Below, in pieces: positions 32,783 through 42,638 of a stretch of 64,000 nt of DNA. Position 1 is the first letter of the stretch; every line of letters starts with the position of its first letter. Below the pieces are notes generated by a model. The model worked only from the letters and a program-made list of their open reading frames with translations, was not told the DNA's origin and ran no database searches. A program made the position numbers and the translations under genes. The stretch is taken from contig NC_006047.2 of assembly GCF_000006445.2 (NCBI RefSeq), forward strand, positions 868,001-932,000, read 5' to 3'. This DNA comes from Debaryomyces hansenii CBS767. Its lineage: Eukaryota; Ascomycota; Pichiomycetes; Serinales; Debaryomycetaceae.

Positions 32783-32950
32783 ATGCAATATCCTTATTTA
32801 ATATCGAGAGCGTTAGACCCAGTATTTGCTGTTAGCATCGGTGTTGCTTCTTATTATTTATATGAACAACGAACAGGAAGACCAGATGGACACCATTTAA
32901 ATGAGTTGGTGGTCAGGAAATACAATTCATGGGTTAAGCCAGAAAAATAG
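32783..32950 (+). CDS. NCE101: Nce101/Nce1 small membrane protein
   Basis: A 55-codon gene. It has MQYPYLISRALDPVFAVSIG, one hydrophobic helix, then SYYLYEQRTGRPDGHHLNEL and a basic end. The DP..A...G..SYY.YE...GRP.GHHL.EL pattern is that of yeast Nce101 (53 aa), linked to non-classical protein export. S. cerevisiae NCE101 has an intron. Here an intron-like tail, ctaac (32736-32740) then ttttcgtag ending at 32760, lies just upstream, so a 5'-leader intron is possible. The coding frame itself needs no splicing. It sits between MSB3 and MDY2. Confidence 0.85.
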   Translation: MQYPYLISRALDPVFAVSIGVASYYLYEQRTGRPDGHHLNELVVRKYNSWVKPEK

Positions 32951-33158
32951 GTTTTAGGATACGATGAGAATAGAGAATACCTGGTCAAAATTAAGGTTCG
33001 TGGATAATTAAGAAAATTCATTTAATCACCATGAGATTTATGTCAATTCAATCTTATGAGGCTGCAAGCGGAGAGTCATTCATGACAATGACATTACGTT
33101 TATCTAATTATATTTGCGGTATTTGTATAGCGTATATTATTATATTAATATATTAATA

Positions 33159-33809
33159 TCAATTAAATCCGCTTTTCAATTTCGTTAAAGCTTGGTTTGC
33201 CAGTTCTTCGCTGCCAAGGTCTTCTATCAAAACCCCATATATCTTAGACCAGGTGCTTTCTGATACGATTAATGTGTCAGATTTAACACTGGATGGCGTA
33301 ACTTCATCAATCTTGTCATCTGTAGGATCTGCCGTAACATCTGATTCGGTTGTTGGCTGACTTACCATACACATGAACGATATAGTTTTATCTTCATTAA
33401 CTAAAGAAGTCAACGATGATGTGTCTGGGATGACCTTACCCTTTACTAATAACTTCAAATGAGTAGGCTTTATATTAGCATCTTTTAATAACGGCAATGA
33501 GTCAATCAAATCAGATTTGACCTTATAAACTGTGTGAGAAACAGGTACATTTGTCAATTGTGTAGAAAACTTGAATGGAGGTTTAATAGACTTCAAAGAT
33601 ACTTCAGCGGTATTTTCGGTTGTATTAGCTTGAGATGATTCGCCTTTTGGTAAAGCAACTTGAACTTTAGGTAAAGTTGGACCTAAAGAGGACAACTTAT
33701 GATAATCTGCTGTCGAATAAAATTGATCAGACTTAGAGTCTGCTGATAAACCAAGGAGTTGTAAGAACTTAGAAGCAAATTCTCTTTCATTCTGAGTTGC
33801 AACAGACAT
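33159..33809 (-). CDS. MDY2: Get5/Mdy2, ubiquitin-like adaptor of tail-anchored protein insertion
   Basis: Bridges Get4 and Sgt2 in the GET pathway, which delivers tail-anchored proteins to the ER. The 216-aa protein (S. cerevisiae 212) has an N-terminal Get4-binding segment (NEREFASKFLQLLGLSAD), a ubiquitin-like domain at about 75-150 (PTHLKLLVKGKVIPDTSSL is its typical strand-turn), and a C-terminal homodimerisation helix region ending ANQALTKLKSGFN. The tail-anchored INP54 product in the same window is the kind of substrate this pathway handles. Confidence 0.9.
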   Translation of the reverse strand: MSVATQNEREFASKFLQLLGLSADSKSDQFYSTADYHKLSSLGPTLPKVQVALPKGESSQANTTENTAEVSLKSIKPPFKFSTQLTNVPVSHTVYKVKSDLIDSLPLLKDANIKPTHLKLLVKGKVIPDTSSLTSLVNEDKTISFMCMVSQPTTESDVTADPTDDKIDEVTPSSVKSDTLIVSESTWSKIYGVLIEDLGSEELANQALTKLKSGFN

Positions 33810-33991
33810 GTTACTTTATATGATTTGAGTAGAAATATTCGTTGAATTTGTTGATAGTATCACTTCATGATTTGTGTTCTGAAATCTCAATTTTGTTAGT
33901 GATCTTTTTTCCAACCGAACAAATCCGTTCTATATGATAGAGATTGAATTCTTAACGTAAAAGATAACATAAGCTACACACCTACTAGAGA

Positions 33992-34636
33992 ATGAGTTTC
34001 TTTAAGTCATTCAAAAAGAATCAATCTAATTATTCGCCGTTGTCCCAAAATGATGATGGAGCCCCTTTACCAGCACCGGCAACTAATAGTAATAATTCCA
34101 CTCCGAATTCATTTAAGACTAGATTAGGTAAACTTAATCCGTTTAGGAATAATTCTGTTTATCTTGAGGATGATGAAAACTATGTTACTTCCGAACCTGG
34201 CTATTTTGAATTGTCTAGGTGGGATAGAATGTTGATCTTTGGATTAACATTTGCAGGCTCAGTGTCATGTTACTTGATTTGCATATTTTTATTTCCAATT
34301 TTATCTTTAAAACCAAGAAAGTTTGCATTATTATGGTCGTTAGGGTCTATTTTCTTCTTGGTTAGTTTCGGGGTTCTACAGGGGTTTAAAGCGTACATGC
34401 AACATTTATTTCTGTCTACTAGAATAATTTTCACAATTGTATTTGTTACCAGTATCATATTAACCTTGGTAAGTTGTTTATCATTAAGAAGTACGTTACT
34501 TTCTATAATATTTGCGGTGATACAATTAATTAGTGCAATTTGGTATACTGTTAGTTATTTTCCTATGGGCCAGCAAACGTTGAATCTAGCTGGAAGCGTG
34601 GCTAGGAGCCAAGTTGACGGCTGGATAAGGTCGTAA
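33992..34636 (+). CDS. SFT2: Sft2 Golgi four-helix membrane protein
   Basis: Golgi tetraspanner acting in endosome-to-Golgi fusion with Sed5. The 214-aa protein (S. cerevisiae 215) has a hydrophilic N-terminus of about 70 residues, then four membrane helices. Family motifs include WDRMLIFGLTFAGSVSCYLI, KPRKFALLWSLGSIFFLVSF and GVLQGFKAYMQHL. The CTG at 34412-34414 sits in HLF(CTG)STR, where the family has TS or SS (HITSSER in S. cerevisiae), supporting CUG = Ser. It is divergent from MDY2 and convergent with NAT1. Confidence 0.92.
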   Translation: MSFFKSFKKNQSNYSPLSQNDDGAPLPAPATNSNNSTPNSFKTRLGKLNPFRNNSVYLEDDENYVTSEPGYFELSRWDRMLIFGLTFAGSVSCYLICIFLFPILSLKPRKFALLWSLGSIFFLVSFGVLQGFKAYMQHLFLSTRIIFTIVFVTSIILTLVSCLSLRSTLLSIIFAVIQLISAIWYTVSYFPMGQQTLNLAGSVARSQVDGWIRS

Positions 34637-34675
34637 GGAATAACATGTCTATTAATGTATAGCTATATAACATGT

Positions 34676-37090
34676 TTAGTTACTATATACTTTTAAAAAT
34701 CCTTCTTTATCCAATTCAGAGAATTCTGGGAATGCAGAGCTCAACCCTTTTCCCACCACTTTTGCAATTGCTGCATTGGCAGTTGAATCGACTGTAGACG
34801 CATGAGACAAATTCACAACCATTTCTCCAATTTGTCTTAATTTCTTCTCATTATAGGGATCTAGGATTTTATTCAAATTCTTAATTGCTTGCATAGCTAA
34901 AATATACTTGCCTTCTTTACAGTATAAATCGAAAGCCAATTCCCACGTTAATCTATTATTCTTAGCCTCTTCAGTTAAGGGTTTCACCATTTCGAATAAG
35001 TTGTCTAAAAGCTTACCATTGCTATCAGTTAACAACTCATGAAGCAATTGCGACCCTAATGGATCTCTATCATTCTTTTCAGATTCAACTCTTGAAATGA
35101 GATCTTCTTTTTTCTTCATATTTTGAGCCTTAGCTTTCTTCTGCTTCTTGTTATTCTTCTTGAATTTAATATCCTCATTAGAATCTTGACCGTTCTGAAG
35201 CTTCTGGTCTTGCTGTTGCTGGTACAATTCGAAGTAAATCTGTGACAAACCTTTGAGAACTCTAGAATAAATAGGGGTAGAGTGAATATTATCTTCCCAC
35301 TTCAATGTTTCAATATAGTCTCTTGGAGTACCACGTCTTAAGCAATATGAATGGAAATCAAATTGATCTGCGTAAAATATCTTGAAGATCCTGATAACTG
35401 CACGATATCTCTTTAAAGCCAAACCTTTATATAATTCAATCTTATCAATTAGTTCTGATTCAGCAGCTAACGTTTCTTCGTCAGTATCTGACTTATCGAT
35501 CTTAGCTAATTGAGCTTCGTATTGATGATATAACCTAGAATAAGCTTCTGCGCTTTCAGTTAAAACCCAATTTACTTGCATTAAATGTAAATCTTTACAA
35601 CCGTTAACAGCATCTTCATCAAGCTTGGTGAATAATGAGATGCAGCTAATAGCTTCGTCTACTTTGTTTGCTCTTAATAAATATTTGGTGGCTTTCGAGT
35701 TGATAAAACGATCTTGTAAGTCCAATTTACGACCTTCTTCCATAACGTCACTGGCCTCTTCAAATCTTCTTAAGTGCTTCAAAACACGGCCTTTAACAAT
35801 GTATAATTCAACCAAAGTTGGAGAATGGACCAAGGCTTGATCGATATACTTTTCCGCCGAAAGCAAATCATTTAAATACAAATAATGCTGCGCCAAGAAG
35901 TACATGGTCCAAACCGTAATGGTTGGAATCAATTTTGGTGCCTCATTTTGGAAAAAATCGAGAACGAATTCTTGAATGACAGCCAATTTTTCCTTGTTCT
36001 TATACAAAGGTTTAACGTTAACAAAGGTAGCTGGGACACCTCTTTGCAACTGAGTCAAAATATATTCCTTTGCCTTGACTACAAAGCTAGGATGAGAAGC
36101 AGGCAAGAATGTTAATGGTAGAAACTTAGGTGGGTCCGAACGAGGGTAAAACTTGGCGAGTTTTTCGTATAACTTCAATCTAATATCAGGAGACTGACCG
36201 CTTGTTCCCAATGCAGTCTCTAATAGAATGTAATATTCAACATTGTCTGGGTTACGTTGTAATAATTGACGATAGATAACGGAAGCTTCTTTTTTTCTAT
36301 TCAAGAGAACCAAGTACTTGGCACGATATTCCATGAAAGAGAGCTTATCTTTGATTTCATTTTCGTCCTTATCCAATATCTCCAATGCCTTCTCAAAGTT
36401 GCCCGATTCGCCAATAATCGAGTTCTTGTACAAGACACATTCCGAGTGTTCGTACATATCGGATTCTTGCAAGTGTTCCTTGATGATACCTTCAATCTTC
36501 GACAAAGTCGATACCGCTCCCGCATAATTCTTGTTCAAGTGGAGCGCAACGGCCACCCCCGTCCAATTAGCCCTGTATCCCGGTTGGCTCTCCAAATACG
36601 CCTGTCTCGACTCCTTCAAATTCTTAAAGTCTCTGATCTGTACCTGCATTACCGACAAATCTCTCAAGATCTGCTTATTCGGCGACCCGTTATCAATTGC
36701 TGCCTTGAACCACTTTGCGGCTTCTCTGTGGTTATCGACTGCCCTGTAGTAGATTCCCGCAAGATGATCAACAAGATAGTTCTCTGGGGCCTTGCTGACA
36801 GCCTTCACAATATACTGTTCGGCCTCCGTCTTGTTACCATTGAAGTGATAAATACACCCTTTTAACCCTAACGACTCCGCATGATTCGAGTTTTTCTTCA
36901 ACGTTTGTTCAACGAGCTTCAACGCCTTTTTATATTGCTTACTTTCATATAGCTTCAATGCTTCATTGAAATTAGAATCTTCCTTGTTTGCAAGGATAGG
37001 GCCACGTTTAACAACCATGTCCTCTACTTCACTTTCTTGCTGTAAACTGACTTGATATTCTGGACATAATGTTGACATAGGTTTGAACAT
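34676..37090 (-). CDS. NAT1: NatA N-terminal acetyltransferase auxiliary subunit Nat1
   Basis: Ribosome-anchoring TPR scaffold of NatA, partner of the catalytic subunit Ard1. The 804-aa protein is made of helical TPR repeats. It opens with FNEALKLYESKQYKKALKLV and carries SLGLKGCIYHFNGNKTEAEQ, GYRANWTGVAVALHLNKNYA and PTLVELYIVKGRVLKHLRRF. A Lys-rich stretch (FKKNNKKQKKAKAQNMKKK) near 640 is the basic region expected to touch the ribosome. S. cerevisiae Nat1 is 854 aa, so this one is shorter at the C-terminus. Met5 is an alternative start. Confidence 0.93.
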   Translation of the reverse strand: MFKPMSTLCPEYQVSLQQESEVEDMVVKRGPILANKEDSNFNEALKLYESKQYKKALKLVEQTLKKNSNHAESLGLKGCIYHFNGNKTEAEQYIVKAVSKAPENYLVDHLAGIYYRAVDNHREAAKWFKAAIDNGSPNKQILRDLSVMQVQIRDFKNLKESRQAYLESQPGYRANWTGVAVALHLNKNYAGAVSTLSKIEGIIKEHLQESDMYEHSECVLYKNSIIGESGNFEKALEILDKDENEIKDKLSFMEYRAKYLVLLNRKKEASVIYRQLLQRNPDNVEYYILLETALGTSGQSPDIRLKLYEKLAKFYPRSDPPKFLPLTFLPASHPSFVVKAKEYILTQLQRGVPATFVNVKPLYKNKEKLAVIQEFVLDFFQNEAPKLIPTITVWTMYFLAQHYLYLNDLLSAEKYIDQALVHSPTLVELYIVKGRVLKHLRRFEEASDVMEEGRKLDLQDRFINSKATKYLLRANKVDEAISCISLFTKLDEDAVNGCKDLHLMQVNWVLTESAEAYSRLYHQYEAQLAKIDKSDTDEETLAAESELIDKIELYKGLALKRYRAVIRIFKIFYADQFDFHSYCLRRGTPRDYIETLKWEDNIHSTPIYSRVLKGLSQIYFELYQQQQDQKLQNGQDSNEDIKFKKNNKKQKKAKAQNMKKKEDLISRVESEKNDRDPLGSQLLHELLTDSNGKLLDNLFEMVKPLTEEAKNNRLTWELAFDLYCKEGKYILAMQAIKNLNKILDPYNEKKLRQIGEMVVNLSHASTVDSTANAAIAKVVGKGLSSAFPEFSELDKEGFLKVYSN

Positions 37091-37155
37091 TTTTCATACG
37101 AAATTATTGATCCAGAGACACGACCGTTTTTTGGAACCGTTTGCACATGATAACA

Positions 37156-37161
37156 CACGTG
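37156..37161. promoter_or_regulatory. CACGTG motif in the NAT1/zinc-cluster divergent promoter
   Basis: acaCACGTGaaa, 66 bp upstream of the NAT1 start. Motif only. Confidence 0.35.
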
Positions 37162-37314
37162 AAAACATCAAAAAATCTCGCGTAAAAAATTGGTGAGACC
37201 ATCCGGAGACGGATAAGAGTTGTTGTCATATGTGCCGATGAATAAATAATATGGGTTTATCACGAATGGGAAAGAAAATTGAATTCAGTCATCCAGCCTT
37301 TGATCTATAGAGTT

Positions 37315-39711
37315 ATGAATAATAGCTTGGATGAATTCAGGAAGGAAGAATGTGGTCAAACGAAAGGGATACTGAAAGGGAGAACTAAAGTTGCATGCGA
37401 GTTCTGTAGAAGAAGAAAAATTAAGTGTAACGGAGTCAAACCATGCTCAAATTGTGTAAATGGTGGCAGAGAGAATTGCACGTATCCTAAGCGAGTAGAA
37501 GAAAAGAAGACATCAACAAAAAATATTTCCAATGCAAAAACAGTGCAGCTGTTGTACAAACGGGTGGCTAGTATAGAGTCGTTGTTGGCGAAGATCGCCA
37601 GCAAATTTGAAGAGACGAGAAATGAAGGCGTGGGAAACAGTGAGGGAAAAGAGGAGGAGATGAATAAGGGATTTGGAGTATCAAATGGACGTAGGCTGGA
37701 AGAAAATGGGTCTTTTTCGTCGGAGACGAGTTCTGTGAATGAGACAGGACGGAGTTCGTGTACGGAAGCTGCGAAATCGACCTTAACCCAGTGTTTTAAA
37801 TCGTACTCGATATTTTGCATTTTTTCCAAGGCCAGCATCTCGTGGATGGAACAGGCATTAGGAAACAAGGATGAAGAGTTGGTTACGCTCATTAGAAACA
37901 TGCCAATGGTGTTTGGCGATGTGTTAAATTCTCTGACGGAAATGTGGCTTAATGCCAACCAGGGCCACCAAATGAGTCACACTCCCATTCCAGATAGCCC
38001 AGTGGTCTTCCAGCTCTTGGAAGCATACTATGAAAATATCCATTTCGCCACATATATATGCGATTTATCGTATATTCGGGAGATATTCGTGAGATATTAT
38101 AACCAAAGTTTTGAAAGTAGCGATAAACTTAAATTTTCCGAACTATTGATCATGAATGTTTCGCTAGCATTATGCCTTATTGATGTTCAAAATCACAAGG
38201 ACGTAGACCCGGAAGGTTTGGAAGCAGATTCGTTTTCTGAAGGACATTTGTATGACCTTAAGACCATGTTTTTCAATAATGCCGTATTCTTCTACGACAA
38301 AATCCTGGTGATAAATGAAGGAATAGAATCAGTCCAAGCAATATTCTTGTTGGTGCTTTATATGGAGCTTAGTCACATTTCTGATTTCCGAATTATTTAT
38401 ATGCTATCATCGGTGGCCATAAGATACGCACAGGAGATGGGATTACATCGATGTGAAAGCTTCCAAGATTGCCCTGAAAAAGAAGTAGCGTTGCGCAGAC
38501 GGCTTTGGAACTTTTGTCATTATTCAGACATAGAATTCAGCTACAGGTGTGGCAAGCCACCGTTGATTAACAATTACAGTGTCTCCACCTTAACGGAGAA
38601 TGATTCGTATATTTTTTCCGTGCCAATGGACCCGTTTATGAATACCATAAGCAATGAGTGCATGGTTAGTGAATGCCAGCTGAAAGGCCTTCAAGCTTAC
38701 TATGGTTATTTTTTTCTAATATTAAATCGAATTAGGGTAAGAAGTTATGAGTCATTGTTCAGTGTTAAGGCCCAAAAAGATATCCTATGCAGCAAGGAAA
38801 AAGTCTTCCAGACATTGCAATCCATTAATGATGACATGTTTAGAATGGCTCTGATGATGGAACCTGAAGTGCGACCAACATTACATTATGATCGAAGGAG
38901 CGACTCACGCAAAAATGCAAAGTTTCAATCTTTATACGACGGTGAATGTAATATTTACAAGGAGCATACATTATATCTTCAGCTTTCATTCTTTTCACAT
39001 TTAGTTACAATTAATCGGATCCCATTCTTGATTGATTCTTATGAAAATGATTCTGTCGGATTTTCTCTTGGGAATTTAGGGTTGGATGCTGCAAGAACAG
39101 TATTGAAAATAATTCTACCGCTAGATAAAACTTCTTCATCACCTTCCTTTTTTAATGGTTTATTACTTCATCCATTTTTATCATTTTCATCTTTGGTTAT
39201 CCATTGTCTTAGTTTCCCTGCTGATTCTAAAACTCATAATGATTGCCTTTTATTAATAAAGGCATCTAGAAAATTCTTTTCTCACAAATCAAATTCTCTG
39301 GCCAAAGAATGGGCAAACAGAAGAAAACATGATCTGAAAGCTACTGCGGCAGACTTCATAATCAGAATTCTTTTGCGACTAGTGGTTAATGTTGTCAGTT
39401 TCGAAAGTGGTCGCAATTATTTTGCTGAAGATGATGGGCTAGCTGAACATTTTGAACAGTGTAAATTAATTTACCCAGAACTTTTTAATGAAAACGCAGA
39501 TCACATATTAGATGAGAACAACCAAATACTTAAGCTTACACAATTTTTTGATCCTTTAGTTTATTCGTTTAACGATAGTTGTGCGAAGCAAAATAACGAT
39601 TTTGTAAAATCACACTCATCTAAGCTGAATTGCCCTAAGACTCTGAATTATAGAAGATCGTCGTTGGATAATATTTTGAATCATAGCGAATCATGTTGTG
39701 GCCGGCCATAA
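37315..39711 (+). CDS. Zn2Cys6 transcription factor, array copy 1 (diverged)
   Basis: Fungal zinc-cluster regulator of 798 aa from the first ATG; the frame upstream has only a TTG. The binuclear cluster uses Cys28, 31, 38, 44, 47 and 55 (VACEFCRRRKIKCNG then KPCSNC). A coiled-coil linker follows (KTVQ(CTG)LYKRVASIESLLAK). The fungal-specific middle domain contains INEGIESVQAIFLLVLYMEL and RFAQE-like RYAQEMGLHRCESFQ, with YRCGKPPLINNYS near residue 420. It shares the domain order of the next two genes but is clearly more divergent and lacks their conserved C-terminal tail. Target pathway unknown; it is divergent from NAT1. Confidence 0.85.
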   Translation: MNNSLDEFRKEECGQTKGILKGRTKVACEFCRRRKIKCNGVKPCSNCVNGGRENCTYPKRVEEKKTSTKNISNAKTVQLLYKRVASIESLLAKIASKFEETRNEGVGNSEGKEEEMNKGFGVSNGRRLEENGSFSSETSSVNETGRSSCTEAAKSTLTQCFKSYSIFCIFSKASISWMEQALGNKDEELVTLIRNMPMVFGDVLNSLTEMWLNANQGHQMSHTPIPDSPVVFQLLEAYYENIHFATYICDLSYIREIFVRYYNQSFESSDKLKFSELLIMNVSLALCLIDVQNHKDVDPEGLEADSFSEGHLYDLKTMFFNNAVFFYDKILVINEGIESVQAIFLLVLYMELSHISDFRIIYMLSSVAIRYAQEMGLHRCESFQDCPEKEVALRRRLWNFCHYSDIEFSYRCGKPPLINNYSVSTLTENDSYIFSVPMDPFMNTISNECMVSECQLKGLQAYYGYFFLILNRIRVRSYESLFSVKAQKDILCSKEKVFQTLQSINDDMFRMALMMEPEVRPTLHYDRRSDSRKNAKFQSLYDGECNIYKEHTLYLQLSFFSHLVTINRIPFLIDSYENDSVGFSLGNLGLDAARTVLKIILPLDKTSSSPSFFNGLLLHPFLSFSSLVIHCLSFPADSKTHNDCLLLIKASRKFFSHKSNSLAKEWANRRKHDLKATAADFIIRILLRLVVNVVSFESGRNYFAEDDGLAEHFEQCKLIYPELFNENADHILDENNQILKLTQFFDPLVYSFNDSCAKQNNDFVKSHSSKLNCPKTLNYRRSSLDNILNHSESCCGRP

Positions 39712-39989
39712 CTCTGCTCTTGTACGATTGAAAATTAGTCTACCCGGTAAGGAAGTCATCCGCACTATCCAATTCTCGGTATATATATTACATATGATAA
39801 GAATCAATAGTCTAGTTAAATGACAATTAAACGCTACCTTAGTAACCAGTATTTTAACCAGTCACGAAGTCAAAAAGACAAAACACGTCGTATTAAAATC
39901 TTGAATAATTAATTATTAATATTTCACTGCGCATTGGCTTTCATTAGTGAAATTTAATTTCTTCTTTTGAAACCAGAAGGCCCAGGATA

Positions 39990-42638
39990 ATGTATTCTAA
40001 TAGTTCAAAGGGTGAAAAGCCCAAGAAGAGAATAAGGGTGGCTTGTGATAGCTGTCGACGTAAAAAGATTAAATGTGATGGTCAGTATCCGTGTGGAAAT
40101 TGTCAACAGTCAAACGGATCTGGATGCAATTATAAGGAAAGACAAGAAAAAAGAGCTAAATCCCCAAGGATTTCTAAGAATGCGTCCAACTCCAAGACGA
40201 TAGAGATTCTCAATACGAGGTTATCCAAACTTGAAAATGTTATCTTAAACCTTGCGGAGAAGCTTGAACCAGGAAGTGGGAATATAACTAGTCCTCATGA
40301 GAAACGAATAAGCCATAGCGGAGAAACGGAGGGAAGACAAGATGATGATGACGAGAAAGATGAAGAAGACGAAGAAGACGAAGCAGATGAAGAAGATTCG
40401 ACTTCCATTGAAGATGGCAATGAAGAAATGGCTACTGAAGGCGATGAAGAGGAACAAGGGCGTAACTCAGATAATACGGATAGAGACAAGAGTAATAAGA
40501 AATGGAAGTACACCCCCCAGCGATTAGAGCAGTTTTTTGGTACTCATTCAGTTATTTGCCTTTTTTCAGATAAGAGCTTAGGTTGGATTGAAAGTGCTTT
40601 GGGACCGGAAGACTCGCGCTTAATCAATCCGATCCGAAATTTACCATTTGTATTTTATATGAAGACGAAATCATTCATACTGAAATGGGTTGATCCACCT
40701 TTAATAGATGCCGCAAAGAAGAAGAAACTATTGGAAGCTCCCTTTCCTAAAGATTATCGCTTAGTATTTGATTTATTAGATAATTATTATGATCTTTATG
40801 CTGCGACGAATTTTATATGTGATATCGATTGGGTAAGGAGTTTATTTGAGATATACTATGGAATCGATGGAAAGAAACGCAGAAAGTTCAAATGTTCGGA
40901 ATTAATAATCATGAGTATGGTAATTTGTTTATGTATATCGCGTAAAATCGATGAAGACACTTCGGACCCGAATATGTCGCCTGCTTCAAGCTGTTCGGCT
41001 AATACCCCAATAAGCATTCAGTCCATGAACAATGACCAATTGACGGTGCTCCAGGAGGAGTTATTTGATAACTGTGTATTTTATTATCATAGGATTCTGG
41101 TTATAAATGACGGTATAGAAACGATTCAGGCGATCATTTTATTAGTCACTTATATTGAATCCAGTTACATCATATCTCATGTGAGTTATATGCTTATTTC
41201 TGTTGCGATCAGGTTTGCACAAGAAATTGGATTACATCGAGAAGAATCATATGCAAATTTATCAGCTCAAGAAGCTAAAACAAGAAAAATGATATGGTGG
41301 TGCTGCTACTGTTTTGACATGGAAATTTGTTTTAGAAGTGGAAAACCTCCCCTTATAAATGGATTAGATATTAGCATTAATTTAGAAAAAGATTTTCTCT
41401 TTGCTAACGCAAGAACCTACAATTCTAGGAATGATCAAAAGCTTAATGATTTTGATCAAGCTGAAAAGTTCAATGCTCTTTTCTATTATAATTTTTTGTT
41501 GTTGACAAGAATTAGAGCTAAAAGTTACAACAGTCTATTTGTTGCATCCGCCGAGACAGAGTCGTTTGAAAGTTTACTGTTGACATTGGATGCGCTTAAT
41601 ATGGAGACATTCAAATTAGCGGAGCTGATGGATCCAATATTGAAACCTAGATTCTATAATGATCCCGAGTTTCGTAATGTATATCATTCATCTGATGCCC
41701 GACATACAAAGAATATTTTATGTATGCATTTCACATATTTTTCGCACTTAATGGTTATAAACAGAATTCCATTTTTGATTGGTATGCCTGATAGTGAACA
41801 AAACAATGAAAGAAGTCTCTCATTTAGAAATTTATTTCTTGACAGTGCTAGAACAATTCTTGCCATAACTACGAATATGCCACGTGAAAGTACCGGCCTT
41901 TCGTTTTATAATTGGGTTGTCTTCTTTCCTTCTGCGGCATTCATGAGTTTGCTGGCGGCTTGTATTAACCATCCTACGGAGCCAGGGACTTATGATGATA
42001 TCAAGCTCTTAGCAGACAGTTGTATGAATTTCTTCTCTCATAAGAAGACCTGGCCCGTAGAGGGATTTAGCAGATTTAAAGTATACCAATCTAAAGATGC
42101 AATTGCTGATTTAATCATTAAAGTATTATTAAAGATTGTGATAAGAGTTTTTGAGACTAAGACGGGCATACTGGTTTTAGCGAACAATGCGCTGTTGAGA
42201 GAGCATTTAGAGAGCACGGAGAGACAATTCCCTGATATCTTTAAAGGGACTGGCGATTTTATCTCTCAATTTGCATCATCATTGAAAAGTTCATCATTTG
42301 GCACTCAAGGGATTGTGGCATTTTGTGGAACGTCTCCATTCCCATCAAAGAAAAAATATGACAACAGCCATACGGTTGCGTCTCATAATAGCGGCGAATC
42401 TTTTGATAACCAAAATTCAACTGGAAAAGAGCGGAACAACGGCCAAAATTACGGGGTTTCAAACAATATGAGTCCAGACTTATCAAATTTGTTACACCCA
42501 TCCGTTAATACAAACGATTTTTTCATGAATGATGACTTGATTTCTGACTATCTTAATGATGACGGTCTTACGTCAATTATTAATTCCCAGATGAACAACC
42601 TACCTAATTTTTTCTTCGATAATAATTTGGGCCTCTGA
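39990..42638 (+). CDS. Zn2Cys6 transcription factor, array copy 2
   Basis: 882 aa. The zinc cluster uses Cys19, 22, 29, 35, 38 and 46 (ACDSCRRKKIKCDGQYPC), followed by a coiled-coil linker (SKTIEILNTRLSKLENVIL), a strongly acidic stretch at about 110-165, and the fungal_trans-type domain (INDGIETIQAIILLVTYIES, FRSGKPPLINGLDISI). The C-terminal end is NDDGLTSIINSQMNNLPNFF followed by FDNNLGL. It shares a near-identical 933-bp tract with copy 3 (40478-41410) while both flanks differ. No orthologue of known function recognised. The promoter just upstream also resembles that of copy 3. Confidence 0.88.
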   Translation: MYSNSSKGEKPKKRIRVACDSCRRKKIKCDGQYPCGNCQQSNGSGCNYKERQEKRAKSPRISKNASNSKTIEILNTRLSKLENVILNLAEKLEPGSGNITSPHEKRISHSGETEGRQDDDDEKDEEDEEDEADEEDSTSIEDGNEEMATEGDEEEQGRNSDNTDRDKSNKKWKYTPQRLEQFFGTHSVICLFSDKSLGWIESALGPEDSRLINPIRNLPFVFYMKTKSFILKWVDPPLIDAAKKKKLLEAPFPKDYRLVFDLLDNYYDLYAATNFICDIDWVRSLFEIYYGIDGKKRRKFKCSELIIMSMVICLCISRKIDEDTSDPNMSPASSCSANTPISIQSMNNDQLTVLQEELFDNCVFYYHRILVINDGIETIQAIILLVTYIESSYIISHVSYMLISVAIRFAQEIGLHREESYANLSAQEAKTRKMIWWCCYCFDMEICFRSGKPPLINGLDISINLEKDFLFANARTYNSRNDQKLNDFDQAEKFNALFYYNFLLLTRIRAKSYNSLFVASAETESFESLLLTLDALNMETFKLAELMDPILKPRFYNDPEFRNVYHSSDARHTKNILCMHFTYFSHLMVINRIPFLIGMPDSEQNNERSLSFRNLFLDSARTILAITTNMPRESTGLSFYNWVVFFPSAAFMSLLAACINHPTEPGTYDDIKLLADSCMNFFSHKKTWPVEGFSRFKVYQSKDAIADLIIKVLLKIVIRVFETKTGILVLANNALLREHLESTERQFPDIFKGTGDFISQFASSLKSSSFGTQGIVAFCGTSPFPSKKKYDNSHTVASHNSGESFDNQNSTGKERNNGQNYGVSNNMSPDLSNLLHPSVNTNDFFMNDDLISDYLNDDGLTSIINSQMNNLPNFFFDNNLGL
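40478..41410 (+). repeat. Gene-conversion tract, copy in array gene 2
   Basis: 933 bp aligning without gaps to 43853-44785 (offset 3375), with about 34 mismatches by my hand count (about 96% identity), including silent sites. Sequence on both sides diverges abruptly with indels. Confidence 0.85.
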
